Shown here in pieces: positions 10,019 through 18,762 of a stretch of DNA of 64,000 bases. Each line of letters opens with the position of its first letter. Position 1 is the first letter of the stretch. The stretch is from Sulfuritalea sp. (GTDB lineage: Bacteria > Pseudomonadota > Gammaproteobacteria > Burkholderiales > Rhodocyclaceae). A program made the translations under genes and the position numbers. The DNA lies in the NCBI GenBank assembly GCA_016712985.1, contig JADJQA010000024.1, positions 33,372 to 97,371 on the forward strand, read 5' to 3'. The notes beneath the pieces are model-generated. The model saw only the letters and a program-made list of their open reading frames with translations, was not told the origin of the DNA and did not search any database.

Positions 10019-10147
10019 TGAAAACCGCATTTGACACAGAGGACACGGAGAACTGCACAGAGAAGACAGAGAGTCAGTCGAAAACCACAACTCAGTCGCG
10101 GGGTGATCGAATGTTTTCCTCTGTGCCTCTGTGTTGAAAGCGGTTTC
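10019..10147. repeat. MITE-like element with CACAGAG terminal inverted repeats
   Basis: The left end reads AACCGCATTTGACACAGAGG and the right end, read on the opposite strand, AACCGCTTTCAACACAGAGG, giving imperfect inverted ends of about 30 bases around a short centre rich in CACAGAG. No open frame is inside. A left-end-only copy lies at 63066-63116. It fills the gap between the J-like remnant and arsS and could fold into a long hairpin. Confidence 0.65.
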
Positions 10148-10171
10148 GACTGAGGTTTCCAGCGGGATCGT

Positions 10172-11170
10172 TCAGCCGGTGCAACTTGGGGCCGGTGCGG
10201 CTTCCTGCCCGAGCGCGCCGCCGCAGCTCGATCCCTGACCGGCGGTGCAGCCATAGCAGTGATCGGCAACCCGGATCGGCAGGTCTTCCAATCGGCTGGC
10301 CGTCGCGCGGGTGATATGCAGCCGCGAGCCAGCCTTGCCGGACAGGGCCAGGCCGAGTTGCTGGTTGAAGTCGCAGTCGTACAGGTAGCCTTGCCAGTCA
10401 ACGCTGATCAGGCTGCGGCACATGACCCGCTCGACATTTTCGTCGCGATGCGCCGCGCGCAGCGTGTTCATGTAGGCATTGAACTTGCCCTTGGAAATCA
10501 GCATGCTGCCGAAGCGCTGGATCGGCATGTTGGCCAGCGTGAAGAGCTGGTTGAAAACGATCCCGAAGCTCTCGCCGAGATGCTTCCTGTAATCGGCTTC
10601 CAGCGCGACCTGGGGCGGCGGCAGGCTGGCCCCTTGCGGGTTGTAGACCAGGTTGAGGATGAGGCCGCTGTCCGCCCGCCCATAGCCCAGCCCGTTGAGC
10701 TGCCCGAGCCCGCGCAGGCTGGTCTCGAAAGCGCCCTTGCCGCGTTGCCGGTCGACATTCTCCTCGAGGTAGCAGGGCAGCGAGGCGACGATCTCGACGC
10801 GGTGGCTGGCGAGGAACCCGGCCATGTCCTCGAAGCCCGGCTCTTCGAGGATGGTCAGGTTGCAGCGGTCGATGACGCGCAGGCCGCGTGCCCGCGCGGC
10901 AATCACCAGGCGCCGGAACTGCGGGTTGAGTTCGGGCGCTCCTCCGGTGAGATCGACGGTCTTGATGCCGGGGCTGGCCGCAAGAAAGTCGAGTACCGCA
11001 TCGATGGTTTCAGGCGTCATCTCTTCCGTGCGAGTCGGCCCGGCATTGACGTGACAGTGCACGCAACTCTGGTTGCAGCGGTAGCCGAGGTTCAACTGCA
11101 AGGTCTCGGTGGCGCGCCGCGTGAGGGCGGGAAAGTCGGTTTGGGTCAGCAGGTGCAGCGTGGCATGCAT
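10172..11170 (-). CDS. arsS: Arsenosugar biosynthesis-type radical SAM protein
   Basis: A 332-residue radical SAM enzyme with the cluster motif CNQSCVHC near residue 32, then TGGAPELNP and the C-terminal DUF3641 region with cysteines in DCDFNQQ and CYGCTAGQGSSCGG. This architecture is that of ArsS and relatives, proposed to transfer the adenosyl moiety in arsenosugar synthesis. ATG 11170 has GGAGA 7 bases upstream and the protein begins MHATLHLL, as in the family. No arsM or other arsenic gene is adjacent, so the substrate is inferred from family only. Confidence 0.85.
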   Translation of the reverse strand: MHATLHLLTQTDFPALTRRATETLQLNLGYRCNQSCVHCHVNAGPTRTEEMTPETIDAVLDFLAASPGIKTVDLTGGAPELNPQFRRLVIAARARGLRVIDRCNLTILEEPGFEDMAGFLASHRVEIVASLPCYLEENVDRQRGKGAFETSLRGLGQLNGLGYGRADSGLILNLVYNPQGASLPPPQVALEADYRKHLGESFGIVFNQLFTLANMPIQRFGSMLISKGKFNAYMNTLRAAHRDENVERVMCRSLISVDWQGYLYDCDFNQQLGLALSGKAGSRLHITRATASRLEDLPIRVADHCYGCTAGQGSSCGGALGQEAAPAPSCTG

Positions 11171-11350
11171 GAAGAGTCTCCGATGGGTGTCCTGGTTTGG
11201 TCGGCCAGGCCCTCGATTGCTTACAGTGTGCAGCGGTTTGTCGCCAGTCGTCGGTGTCCGCAAGTGTTGCCGGCCGGATTCCTGCACTGAAGGCGCGGCA
11301 TTTCCGCCAAGGGGTATAGTGCAGCGTGTCCTTACCGCGGAGAATTCATC

Positions 11351-11980
11351 ATGGATCTCGCCCATTTGCCACTGGATTTTGCCGGCCTCCTGGCGCTGGC
11401 CGCGGGGCTTGGCTGGGCTTCCGGATTGCGCCTCTACGCTACGCTGTTCGTTGTCGGCGTCGCCGGCAATCTGGGCTGGATCGTGCTTCCCGATGGGCTG
11501 CGCTTGCTTGAACATCCTTTGGTGCTGGGCGCGGCCGGCCTGATGCTGGTCATCGAGTTCTTTGCCGACAAGATTCCGCTGCTCGATTCCGTCTGGGACA
11601 CCGTGCACACCTTCATCCGCATTCCGGCCGGCGCCGCGCTTGCGGCCATGGTGTTCGGCGGGCAGGGTGTCGAATGGCAGACGGGGATGGCGCTTCTCGG
11701 CGGTACGCTGGCGGCCGGTACCCACTTCACCAAGGCCGGCACGCGCGCCATGATCAATGCGTCGCCGGAGCCATTCAGCAACATCGCGGCGTCCTTCGGC
11801 GAAGACGTGGTGGCCCTCACCGGGCTGTGGCTGATGTTCGCCCATCCGTGGCTGATGCTGGCACTGCTGCTGTTGCTGGTCGCCATGATCGCCTGGCTGC
11901 TGCCCAGGCTCTGGCGCGGAATTTCCGGGTTCATCCGCGGGCTGTCGTTGCCCCGCCCAACCCCCGGCACGAATTCCTGA
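11351..11980 (+). CDS. DUF4126 integral membrane protein
   Basis: A 209-residue protein with about five hydrophobic segments and the conserved GLRLYATLFVVG and GTHFTKAGTRA stretches of DUF4126. The ATG has GGAG 8 bases upstream. It is divergent from arsS and convergent with the decarboxylase operon. The function of the family is not established. Confidence 0.8.
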   Translation: MDLAHLPLDFAGLLALAAGLGWASGLRLYATLFVVGVAGNLGWIVLPDGLRLLEHPLVLGAAGLMLVIEFFADKIPLLDSVWDTVHTFIRIPAGAALAAMVFGGQGVEWQTGMALLGGTLAAGTHFTKAGTRAMINASPEPFSNIAASFGEDVVALTGLWLMFAHPWLMLALLLLLVAMIAWLLPRLWRGISGFIRGLSLPRPTPGTNS

Positions 11981-12018
11981 GCAGGGCTTGGACGGCGGCG
12001 TTGCCGGCGTGCTCGGCG

Positions 12019-13224
12019 TTAACGTAGCAGCGAAATAAACGTTGCAGCGATGATGGCCGAAGTGATGACGCCGCTGATGTTGGCGCCCAGGGCCTGAGGC
12101 ATGATGATGGCTCCCGGATTGGCATCCATGGCAATCTTTTGGACCACCTTGGCCGTGGTCGGCACGCAACTGACCCCGGCAATGCCGATCATCGGATTGT
12201 ATTTGCCGCCGCTCCAGAAGTACAGGACGTAGCCGCCCAGGATGCCGCCGAGCGCCGAGATGGTCAAGGCCAGCATCCCGAGCAGCAGAAGCTTCAATAC
12301 CGTCGGATCGAGTAGCGTGCCTGCCTCGCAGAGGATGCCGAGCGTCAAGCCGAGAAAGAAGGTTGCGCCATACAGGAAGACTTCGCTGAGCAGTTTGGTG
12401 AAGGACTCGATGCCGCTCTCGCGCACGGCGACGCCGAGGAACAGCGAGAAGAACAGCGGCGCCGCCACCGGAAACAGCAGGCACAGCAGTGTGCAGGCCA
12501 CCACCGCGAAAATGAGCTTCTGCGATCGGGTGATCTTCGGTCCGCGGTCGTCGATCATGCTGATGCCCCGGATATGCTTGGGTATCAGCAATTTGATCAG
12601 GTAGGGATAGGCGCCATAGGTCAGGCCAAGATAGAGGTAGCCGACCACGGTGATCGACACGAACAGGTGCTTCGCCAGCACCAGCGACGTGAACAGCACC
12701 ATCGGTCCGTCTGCGCCGCCGATGGTGGCAACTGCGGCAGCCTCTTTCTCGGTGAGGCCAAGACCGACGGCGATCGGGAAGACCGCGATGGTTCCCAGTT
12801 CCGCGAACAGCGCGATGAACATGTTCTGGAAGGGCCGCGCCATGACATAACCGACATCGAGCAGCACGCCGATGCCCATGAACACGATACAGGCGATCAG
12901 GCCGTTGCTGAAGGTCAGCGTGTAGATCGGCTGCAGCCAGTCGATCTGCATGATGTTCATCAGATCGTTGGTCTCGGTGATCAGGGGATCGACGAACAGC
13001 GTGCCCATCTTGTTCCCTTCCAGGAACATCACGCCGGCGTTCACCGAGGACATGCCCAGCCCCATCGGGATCATCAGCAAGGGCTCCAGGACGTTCTTCG
13101 AGCCGAGATAGATCAGCAGGAAGCCGAGCAGCATCAGGACGATGCGGCCGATCATGATCGCCGGCTCGGCCGCGGCCAAGGTGGCGATACCCTGGAACAG
13201 GTTCAGAAAATTAATGCTTTCCAT
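12019..13224 (-). CDS. Na+-pumping decarboxylase beta subunit (OadB/MmdB)
   Basis: A 401-residue polytopic membrane protein. Features include the GGADGPMVLFTSL segment carrying the membrane aspartate known from OadB to be needed for Na+ transport, and GVSCVPTTAKVV near the C-terminus. It would decarboxylate carboxybiotin on the carrier protein and couple this to Na+ export. It is the last gene of a four-gene minus-strand operon (mmdA, gamma, biotin carrier, beta). Length and motifs match the family fully. Confidence 0.92.
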   Translation of the reverse strand: MESINFLNLFQGIATLAAAEPAIMIGRIVLMLLGFLLIYLGSKNVLEPLLMIPMGLGMSSVNAGVMFLEGNKMGTLFVDPLITETNDLMNIMQIDWLQPIYTLTFSNGLIACIVFMGIGVLLDVGYVMARPFQNMFIALFAELGTIAVFPIAVGLGLTEKEAAAVATIGGADGPMVLFTSLVLAKHLFVSITVVGYLYLGLTYGAYPYLIKLLIPKHIRGISMIDDRGPKITRSQKLIFAVVACTLLCLLFPVAAPLFFSLFLGVAVRESGIESFTKLLSEVFLYGATFFLGLTLGILCEAGTLLDPTVLKLLLLGMLALTISALGGILGGYVLYFWSGGKYNPMIGIAGVSCVPTTAKVVQKIAMDANPGAIIMPQALGANISGVITSAIIAATFISLLR

Positions 13225-13320
13225 ATGCTTCAGTCCTTCCGCAGGGCACCACTATCCATGCGCCAGCGCATCGAATGGCAGATCACGGGAGCAATTCCCG
13301 CCTGTTGGCAAAGCTCAAGC

Positions 13321-13722
13321 TCAGCCGATGGTCACCAGCGCCTGGCCGGCCTCGACGGCGTCACCCGCCGCGACATGCACCTGGGTGACCTGCCCGGCGC
13401 GGGTGGCGATGACCGGGGTTTTCATTTTCATCGCTTCGAGTATCACCACCTGGTCGCCGGCAGCAACGGTCTGGCCGACCTTGGCCTTGACTTCCACCAC
13501 CACGCCGCCCATCCCGGCGACGACATCGCCGGCCCCGGCGGCGGGCGCCTGTCGGGGCGCCGCCGCGGCGGGTGCTGGCGCTGCGCTGGCGCTGCCTGCG
13601 CTTGCCACCGGCATCGCGGGCGCCATCTGGCCGGATGATTGCCCTGCCGAGCCGGAAGTGAGTTCCAACACCGCGACTTCATATTCGCGACCATTAACCG
13701 TAACCTTGAACTGTCTGGGCAT
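13321..13722 (-). CDS. Biotin carboxyl carrier subunit of the decarboxylase
   Basis: A 133-residue protein. The C-terminal biotinyl domain has the site EAMKMKTP, whose lysine between the two methionines is biotinylated. An Ala/Pro-rich hinge of about 35 residues links it to an N-terminal strand (FKVTVNGREYEV) typical of decarboxylase biotin subunits. It carries CO2 from the alpha carboxyltransferase to the beta membrane subunit. It lies 12 bases downstream of the gamma subunit gene. Confidence 0.92.
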   Translation of the reverse strand: MPRQFKVTVNGREYEVAVLELTSGSAGQSSGQMAPAMPVASAGSASAAPAPAAAAPRQAPAAGAGDVVAGMGGVVVEVKAKVGQTVAAGDQVVILEAMKMKTPVIATRAGQVTQVHVAAGDAVEAGQALVTIG

Positions 13723-13734
13723 ATCCTGCTCCTT

Positions 13735-14067
13735 CTATCTGTTGCCACGGCTCGAAGTGGGCCGCGGCGCATGGGAATGCTGGCTGGAGCGTCCACCGCT
13801 GCCCCAACTGTGGCTGGTTGGTTCAAGGTGTAGCACGCGGTGCGGCCCGATCGCGGCGAAGATCGCCGCCGACAGGGCGGCCACATCCTCATCGGGAACG
13901 CCGGGTCCGATCGGGCAAACCGTTCCGGTCGGCACTTCAACCGGTTTGGCTTTTTCCATGCGCGAAGTCACCACGACCATTACCTTGATCAGCACGGCAA
14001 CGAGCAGCGAGATCACGATGGCAATGCCATAGACCTGAAATGATTTGATGATGGCGGCAGTGATCAT
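13735..14067 (-). CDS. Decarboxylase gamma (OadG-like) subunit
   Basis: A 110-residue protein with one N-terminal transmembrane helix (VYGIAIVISLLVAVLIKVMV) and a hydrophilic C-terminus ending in HSHAPRPTSS. The length and single-helix layout match OadG-type subunits, which assemble the alpha and beta subunits; some bind Zn through C-terminal histidines. Its place between mmdA and the biotin carrier gene supports the call. Confidence 0.82.
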   Translation of the reverse strand: MITAAIIKSFQVYGIAIVISLLVAVLIKVMVVVTSRMEKAKPVEVPTGTVCPIGPGVPDEDVAALSAAIFAAIGPHRVLHLEPTSHSWGSGGRSSQHSHAPRPTSSRGNR

Positions 14068-14091
14068 AAGGAGTTCTCCGTCGGTCGCCGA

Positions 14092-15645
14092 TTACATCGG
14101 AATGTTGCCGTGCTTCTTCGGCGGCCTGAGTTCACGCTTGTCGAGCGTCTTGCGCAGCGCAAGGGCCACCATCCAGCGCGTGTCCTGCGGCTCGATCACG
14201 TCGGTGATGTAGAAGTTGGCGGCCGACACGTAGGGCGAGGCGAACTCGTTGCGATACTCCTGCGCCAGTTCCGCGGCCTTTGCCGGGCGATCGGTGGCCG
14301 CTTCCAGTTCCTTGCGATACAGGATCTTCACCGCGGCTTCGGCACCCATCACGGCGATCTCGGCCGTCGGCCAGGCAAACACCATGTCGGCGCCGAGTTC
14401 CTGGCTGCACATGGCCAGATACGAGCCGCCATAGGCCTTGCGCAGGATCACGGTAATCTTCGGCGAGGTGCAGGAACCATAGGCCGAGAGCATTTTCGCG
14501 CCGTGGCGGATGATGCCGCCGCGCTCCTGCTCGACCCCCGGCAGGAAGCCAGGAACATCGACCAGGGTCACCAGCGGCACATTGAAGGTGTTACACATCC
14601 GCACGAAGCGGGCGACCTTGTCGGCGGCATTCAGGTCGAGCGCGCCGGCCATCACCATCGGCTGGTTGGCGACGATGCCGACCACCACGCCGCAGATGCG
14701 GGCGAAGCCGACAATGGTGTTGCGGGCAAAGCCGGCATGCACCTCAAGCATCTCGCCATGGTCCACCAGGCGGCGAATCACCGCATACATGTCAAGCGGG
14801 TCGGACGGGCTGTCCGGGATGCAGTCGTGCATCTCCGGATCTTCGGTACCATCGATGTCGACCTCCAGATGATGCGGCGGATCCTCGGTGTTGTTGGCTG
14901 GCAGATAGGACAGCAGTTGCTTGACCAGTCCGATCGCGTGGCGGTCATCCTCGGCGATGAAGTGGGCATTGCCGCTGACCGTGGCATGCATCTCGGCGCC
15001 GCCGACTTCGGCCATCGTCGTCGTGCGGCCGGTGACCGCCTTGATCACTTCCGGGCCGGTGAGGAACATGTGGGCGTTGTGCCGCGTCATGATGACGAAA
15101 TCCATCAGCGCCGGCGAATAGGCGGCGCCCCCGGCGCAGGGACCGCAGATCACCGCGATCTGCGGCACGACGCCGGACAGCAGGACATTGGCGTAGAACA
15201 CGTCGCCGTAACCGGAGAGCGCATCGACGCCTTCCTGGATGCGCGCGCCGCCGGAATCCTTGAAGGCCACGACCGGTACGCCGGTCTTCAGCGCATGGCG
15301 CATGATGCGGGTAATTTTTCGCGCCTGCATCTTGCCCAGCGTGCCGGCGACGACGCTGAAGTCCTGGCTGAAAGCCGCCACCTGCATGTTGCCCACGTAG
15401 CCGCTACCGGCGATCACACCATCGGCGGGGAGGACCTTGCGCGCCATGCCGAAGTGGGTGTTGTTGTGGGCGGCATGCAAACCGAATTCCTGGAAGCTGC
15501 CCTCGACATACAGCGCGTCGAGCCGCTCGCGCGCCGACAACAAGCCCTTGGCATGAAGGGCGTCCAGCTTCTCGGCGCTGACGTTGTCGGTCAGCTTTTT
15601 GCGCTTGGTGCGCAGAAGTTCTATCAACTCCGGTCGTATCGTCAT
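14092..15645 (-). CDS. mmdA: Methylmalonyl-CoA decarboxylase alpha subunit (carboxyltransferase)
   Basis: A 517-residue carboxyltransferase with the two acyl-CoA-binding halves of the propionyl-CoA carboxylase beta family: DSGGARIQEGVDALSGYGDV and GPCAGGAAYSPALMDFV in the first, GFLPGVEQE and RKAYGGSYLAMCS in the second. With the beta, gamma and biotin subunits next to it this is a Na+-translocating decarboxylase rather than a carboxylase; methylmalonyl-CoA is the most likely substrate, though glutaconyl-CoA is possible. ATG 15645 has AGGAA upstream; the open frame extends to 15783 but those residues are not family-like. Start of the operon. Confidence 0.88.
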   Translation of the reverse strand: MTIRPELIELLRTKRKKLTDNVSAEKLDALHAKGLLSARERLDALYVEGSFQEFGLHAAHNNTHFGMARKVLPADGVIAGSGYVGNMQVAAFSQDFSVVAGTLGKMQARKITRIMRHALKTGVPVVAFKDSGGARIQEGVDALSGYGDVFYANVLLSGVVPQIAVICGPCAGGAAYSPALMDFVIMTRHNAHMFLTGPEVIKAVTGRTTTMAEVGGAEMHATVSGNAHFIAEDDRHAIGLVKQLLSYLPANNTEDPPHHLEVDIDGTEDPEMHDCIPDSPSDPLDMYAVIRRLVDHGEMLEVHAGFARNTIVGFARICGVVVGIVANQPMVMAGALDLNAADKVARFVRMCNTFNVPLVTLVDVPGFLPGVEQERGGIIRHGAKMLSAYGSCTSPKITVILRKAYGGSYLAMCSQELGADMVFAWPTAEIAVMGAEAAVKILYRKELEAATDRPAKAAELAQEYRNEFASPYVSAANFYITDVIEPQDTRWMVALALRKTLDKRELRPPKKHGNIPM

Positions 15646-16074
15646 CTGGATTCCTAGCAGGTGGCAAAGTGGAACGTGGAACGAGCTTTGATTCGCCCAG
15701 CAACGGTCGCTGGCAACTTTCCGGCCGCGTAGTATGCATATTTTTCGCGGCGGACGCCAGTGTTTCAATAATTGCTGCTTCAATAAATAGTTTGTGTGCC
15801 GGGTGGTACGTGGTGTTCGCAGTATCCCGGCGGCAAGCGTCGGCGGCCTGCACCTTTTCGGACGGCTTCGCCGCCCGGCAGGAAATCTTCCACGATTTTG
15901 CCTACGGAGCTATCATGCTTGCCCAAGCCCGGTCGGACTGTACCGTGATCGCCGCTTCTTGCTGCCAGCGGGTCCGTTGGCAAAGCCTCCGGGGGATGAG
16001 CAGCGTTTCGCGCATGGAGACGATCATGACCCTGTTCTCGCTGATCCAGCCGTTGTCTACGGATTGAGTCGGTC
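15646..16074. other. Gene-free divergent region between mmdA and the CtaA-like gene
   Basis: About 430 bases without a recognisable gene. An AT-rich patch at about 15725-15805 stands out from the GC-rich surroundings and is where the mmdA promoter would be expected, but I cannot fix -35/-10 boxes. Short open frames on both strands show no family resemblance. No repeat or terminator was recognised. Confidence 0.5.
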
Positions 16075-17055
16075 ATGGAACTTCTCGGTGGCCGTCTGCG
16101 AAAGATCAGAATCCTGGCACTGCTGCTGACGGCCTTGTCCTTTGCGATTATTTTCGCCAGTGTCTACATTCGCTTGAGCATGGCGGGCCTCGGCTGCGCC
16201 GACTGGCCCGACTGCTACGGACAGATCCTTGCCGGCGGGCCGCATCCGCATAGCGGCGGGGTCCGCATCCTGCACCGGGTCACTGCGGCACTGTCGCTGC
16301 TGCTGGGTTTCGTGACGCTCTCGGTGTGTCTGCGTCCGACCCCGATTCAGCCGGCGGCGCGCATTGCCACGCAGCTCTTGGCCCTGATGATCCTGCTCAC
16401 TTTCATCGGGCTGTGGAGTGCCGCTCCGCATCGGGTATGGCCCACCTTTCTCAATATTCTCGGCGGCCTCGGCCTGGTTTCGCTGTCCTTGGCGCTGTAT
16501 CTGGCGGTGCGGCCGGATGTTGCTCCGACCGCGCCGTCACGCCCTGCGTTGCTGCCCCGAGCGGGGCTGGTGGCGCTGGTCCTGGCGAGTGCCCTGGGTG
16601 CGCTGATCGGCGCCCGCTATGCGGCGATCTCCTGCGCAACGACGCCCGCTTGCGCCGGTGTCTGGTGGCCGGCTGTGGGGGGGCTTGCCGCGCTCAATCC
16701 ATTCGTCACGGTCGCGGCCGCCCCCTTGCCGGGCGATGCCGGCGGCGTACTGCTGCATCTGCTGCATCGCTATTGCGCGGTGGCGGCGCTGCTGCTGCTG
16801 GGGCTGGCCGGGTGGCGGGCGCTGGCTGTCGAGGCGACGCGCACGGCAGGCAGATGGCTGCTGCTTCTGCTGGTCATCGAATTCGGCCTGGGCAGCCTGA
16901 CGGTGGTCAGCGGCTTTAGTCTCTGGCTGGCGATAGGCCACAGTATCTGTGCGGCGGCGCTGCTGGCGGCCGGCATTCACCTGGTCAACGCGAGCAAGGC
17001 GGATAGCCGCGCCGTGACCTGCGCGTCTGCTTGCCGCGGTCATTGGATACGGTGA
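16075..17055 (+). CDS. COX15/CtaA family heme A synthase-like protein
   Basis: A 326-residue membrane protein with eight or so hydrophobic segments. The first loop has the family motif GLGCADWPDCYG followed by a conserved histidine region (RILHRVTAAL); a second histidine pair occurs in HLLHRYCAV. CtaA/Cox15 hydroxylates the C8 methyl of heme O to make heme A for aa3-type oxidases. The usual neighbours (ctaB, SCO, surf1) are absent, so whether it makes heme A here is uncertain. Confidence 0.85.
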   Translation: MELLGGRLRKIRILALLLTALSFAIIFASVYIRLSMAGLGCADWPDCYGQILAGGPHPHSGGVRILHRVTAALSLLLGFVTLSVCLRPTPIQPAARIATQLLALMILLTFIGLWSAAPHRVWPTFLNILGGLGLVSLSLALYLAVRPDVAPTAPSRPALLPRAGLVALVLASALGALIGARYAAISCATTPACAGVWWPAVGGLAALNPFVTVAAAPLPGDAGGVLLHLLHRYCAVAALLLLGLAGWRALAVEATRTAGRWLLLLLVIEFGLGSLTVVSGFSLWLAIGHSICAAALLAAGIHLVNASKADSRAVTCASACRGHWIR

Positions 17056-17103
17056 GTCATGGTGTTGCGTCACTCGCCCCGGCCGCAAGGTCGGGATCGT
17101 GGT

Positions 17104-17140
17104 CATGCCGGCCTCGTCGCCGTGCCGCCGGCGCCGACTC
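17104..17140. repeat. Short GTCGGCGCC-type dispersed element
   Basis: Read on the minus strand the core is GAGTCGGCGCCGGCGGCACG. Related copies lie at about 18166-18200, 20003-20040 and 20490-20517 between or beside genes, and inside coding sequence at about 9109-9137 (SNF2), 23421-23455 (M48 protease) and 60196-60226 (cysS). The core is self-complementary around GGCGCC. Confidence 0.5.
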
Positions 17141-17154
17141 TTTGATCATCCCTG

Positions 17155-18042
17155 TCAGGCCAGCGCCGCGCGCAGCCGTGGCCACAGCAGGTTGATCGCC
17201 AGGCCGGCCATCACCAGCGCGGCGGCGGCCAGCTTCCAGGGCGGCAGCGCTTCATTCAGCATCAGCGCCGCGCCGCCCATGCCGAACACCGGCACCAGCA
17301 GGGCCAGCGGCGTGATCGTCGCCGCCGGGTGCCGGGCCAGCAGCCAGCCCCAGGCCGCATAGCCGAACAGCGAATTGCCCCAGGACTGCCAGGCCACCGC
17401 TGCCCAGGTCGCCGCATCGGCCGCCCGCAGCGCCGCCGAGATTGCCTCCCGGCCCTCGACCCACAGCGACAGCGCAATCAGCGGCGGCACGGCGAAGGCG
17501 CTGGACCAGACCACGTAGGCGAGGATGTTGGCCGGCGCACCCTGTTTCGCCGCGATGTTGCCGCCGGCCCAGGCCAGCGCCGCCAGCAGCACCAGCAGCA
17601 AACCGAGCGGCGTGGTGCTGCCGTCCGTATGCAGGATGATGATGGCGATTCCCGCCGAGGCGAGCAGCAGGGCGAACCACTGGAACATGCGCACCCGCTC
17701 GCCGGCAAGGCGCATCGACAGGCCGATGGTGAAGAACACCTGGACCTGGATCACCAGCGAGGCCAGGCCCGGCGAGATATGGCCGTACATCGCGACATAC
17801 AGCAGGCCGAACTGGCCGACCCCGATCAGCAGGCCGTAGAGCGCCAGGTTGCCCAGCGGCACCGCCGGGCGCGCCAGGAAAAACAGGGCGGGGAACAGCA
17901 CGAGGCCGAAGCGCAAGGCCGCGAACAGCAGCGGCGGCAGGTGCCCGAGCGCGAACTTGATGACCACGAAGTTGGTGCCCCAGATGGCGACCACGGCGAG
18001 CGCGAGCAGGAAGTGGCGCAGGGGCATGATGGCAGCGGGCAT
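17155..18042 (-). CDS. EamA/DMT family transporter
   Basis: A 295-residue inner-membrane protein with ten predicted helices in two EamA repeats (first begins AVVAIWGTNFVVIKFALG, second WAGGNIAAKQGAP). Such permeases export amino acids or other metabolites; the sequence does not fix the substrate. ATG 18042 gives the full length; ATG 18027 (MPLRHFLL) is an equally good start. It is flanked on both sides by short GTCGGCGCC-type repeats. Confidence 0.88.
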   Translation of the reverse strand: MPAAIMPLRHFLLALAVVAIWGTNFVVIKFALGHLPPLLFAALRFGLVLFPALFFLARPAVPLGNLALYGLLIGVGQFGLLYVAMYGHISPGLASLVIQVQVFFTIGLSMRLAGERVRMFQWFALLLASAGIAIIILHTDGSTTPLGLLLVLLAALAWAGGNIAAKQGAPANILAYVVWSSAFAVPPLIALSLWVEGREAISAALRAADAATWAAVAWQSWGNSLFGYAAWGWLLARHPAATITPLALLVPVFGMGGAALMLNEALPPWKLAAAALVMAGLAINLLWPRLRAALA

Positions 18043-18225
18043 GCGGGGATTGTCGCATGGGGGTCAATGCGACGGCTTGGCGGTCTGGGTTCCCCACCCG
18101 GCCGTCACCGGCAGGCCCGTGGCTCCGTCAGATTTTGATTCCTCCGCCCCGGGCCTGCCTGCGCCGGCCTGATCGCCGTGCCGCCGGCGCCGCCTTTCTG
18201 CCGGTTGGCGGTGATTTTGCGAACT

Positions 18226-18241
18226 ATGCCAGTATTGGCAT
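18226..18241. promoter_or_regulatory. Palindromic operator-like site upstream of toxin remnant
   Basis: ATGCCA-GTAT-TGGCAT is a perfect 6-base inverted repeat with a 4-base spacer, centred 22 bases upstream of the ATG of the RelE-superfamily toxin remnant. Toxin-antitoxin operons are usually autorepressed at such palindromes next to the first gene. The site is intact although the toxin gene is not. Its function is inferred. Confidence 0.5.
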
Positions 18242-18254
18242 ATGCTGGACGCCG

Positions 18255-18364
18255 ATGAGTAAGGACGAAAAGCCGCTGATCTGGATTGGCGGTTCGCGCT
18301 AGGACCTCGCGGCGATGCCCAGGACGGTGCAGCGCGAGTTCGGCTTCGCGCTGTATCTGGCTGA
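18255..18364 (+). pseudogene. Phage Gp49-like (HigB/RelE superfamily) toxin remnant with nonsense codon
   Basis: The frame starts MSKDEKPLIWIGGSR, meets TAG at 18300-18302, then continues in frame DLAAMPRTVQREFGFALYLA. Joined through the stop this matches the N-terminal half of Gp49-like toxins (KPxxWxGSS..DL...P..V.REFGYAL.LAQ), where the stop replaces the Lys of the usual RKDL. After about 36 codons the homology ends and the sequence runs into the converging PIN-like gene, so the catalytic C-terminal half and the antitoxin gene are lost. Confidence 0.65.
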
Positions 18365-18408
18365 TTTGGACTTACGAACGATTTTCATCGTGGCCAGAAT
18401 CGCCGTGC

Positions 18409-18762
18409 TCATCCGTGCACAATCACCGCCTGCTGATTGACTTCGACAAAGCGCACGTTCTCGAAACCGCGTTCGATCAAGGCGAGGCTCCTGTCGAACA
18501 GGGCGATCAGGTCGTTGTTGGAGATGTTGCCCGTGGCGACGAGCAACAAGCGTTGCGGGGTGTCCTGAACCAGGAGCGTGCGCACGAAATCTTCGTCCTT
18601 GGTGAGCACGATGCGATCCTCGCTGTCGGCGATGGCGCACACGTCGGTATCAGAACTCAGATTGCGGCGTGGCAAGTCCAGCGTATGAATGGCGTCGTGC
18701 CTGCGGACTGTCAGCCAGGCAGCCATCCGTCGCGGCAATTGCGCATCGACGAGGAATTTCAC
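18409..18762 (-). CDS. DUF5615 PIN-like toxin
   Basis: A 117-residue PIN-like protein starting at GTG 18762 with KFLVDAQLPRRMAAWL, the first acidic residue of the nuclease site in VDAQLP, and later DEDFVRT and LLLVATGNISN as in the DUF5615 family. These are predicted RNase toxins paired with DUF433 antitoxins. The gene appears intact, but the upstream DUF433 frame is broken. The C-terminus overlaps nothing; it converges on the Gp49-like remnant. Confidence 0.75.
   Translation of the reverse strand: MKFLVDAQLPRRMAAWLTVRRHDAIHTLDLPRRNLSSDTDVCAIADSEDRIVLTKDEDFVRTLLVQDTPQRLLLVATGNISNNDLIALFDRSLALIERGFENVRFVEVNQQAVIVHG

Noticed and set aside
12574..13638. A long plus-strand frame across the beta subunit and biotin carrier genes
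   Set aside because: The minus strand encodes complete, motif-bearing decarboxylase subunits; the plus frame is a shadow rich in His/Asp/Gln.
15915..16067. A 50-codon plus-strand frame upstream of the CtaA-like gene
   Set aside because: No ribosome site, no family resemblance and Cys/Arg-rich composition typical of non-coding frames.
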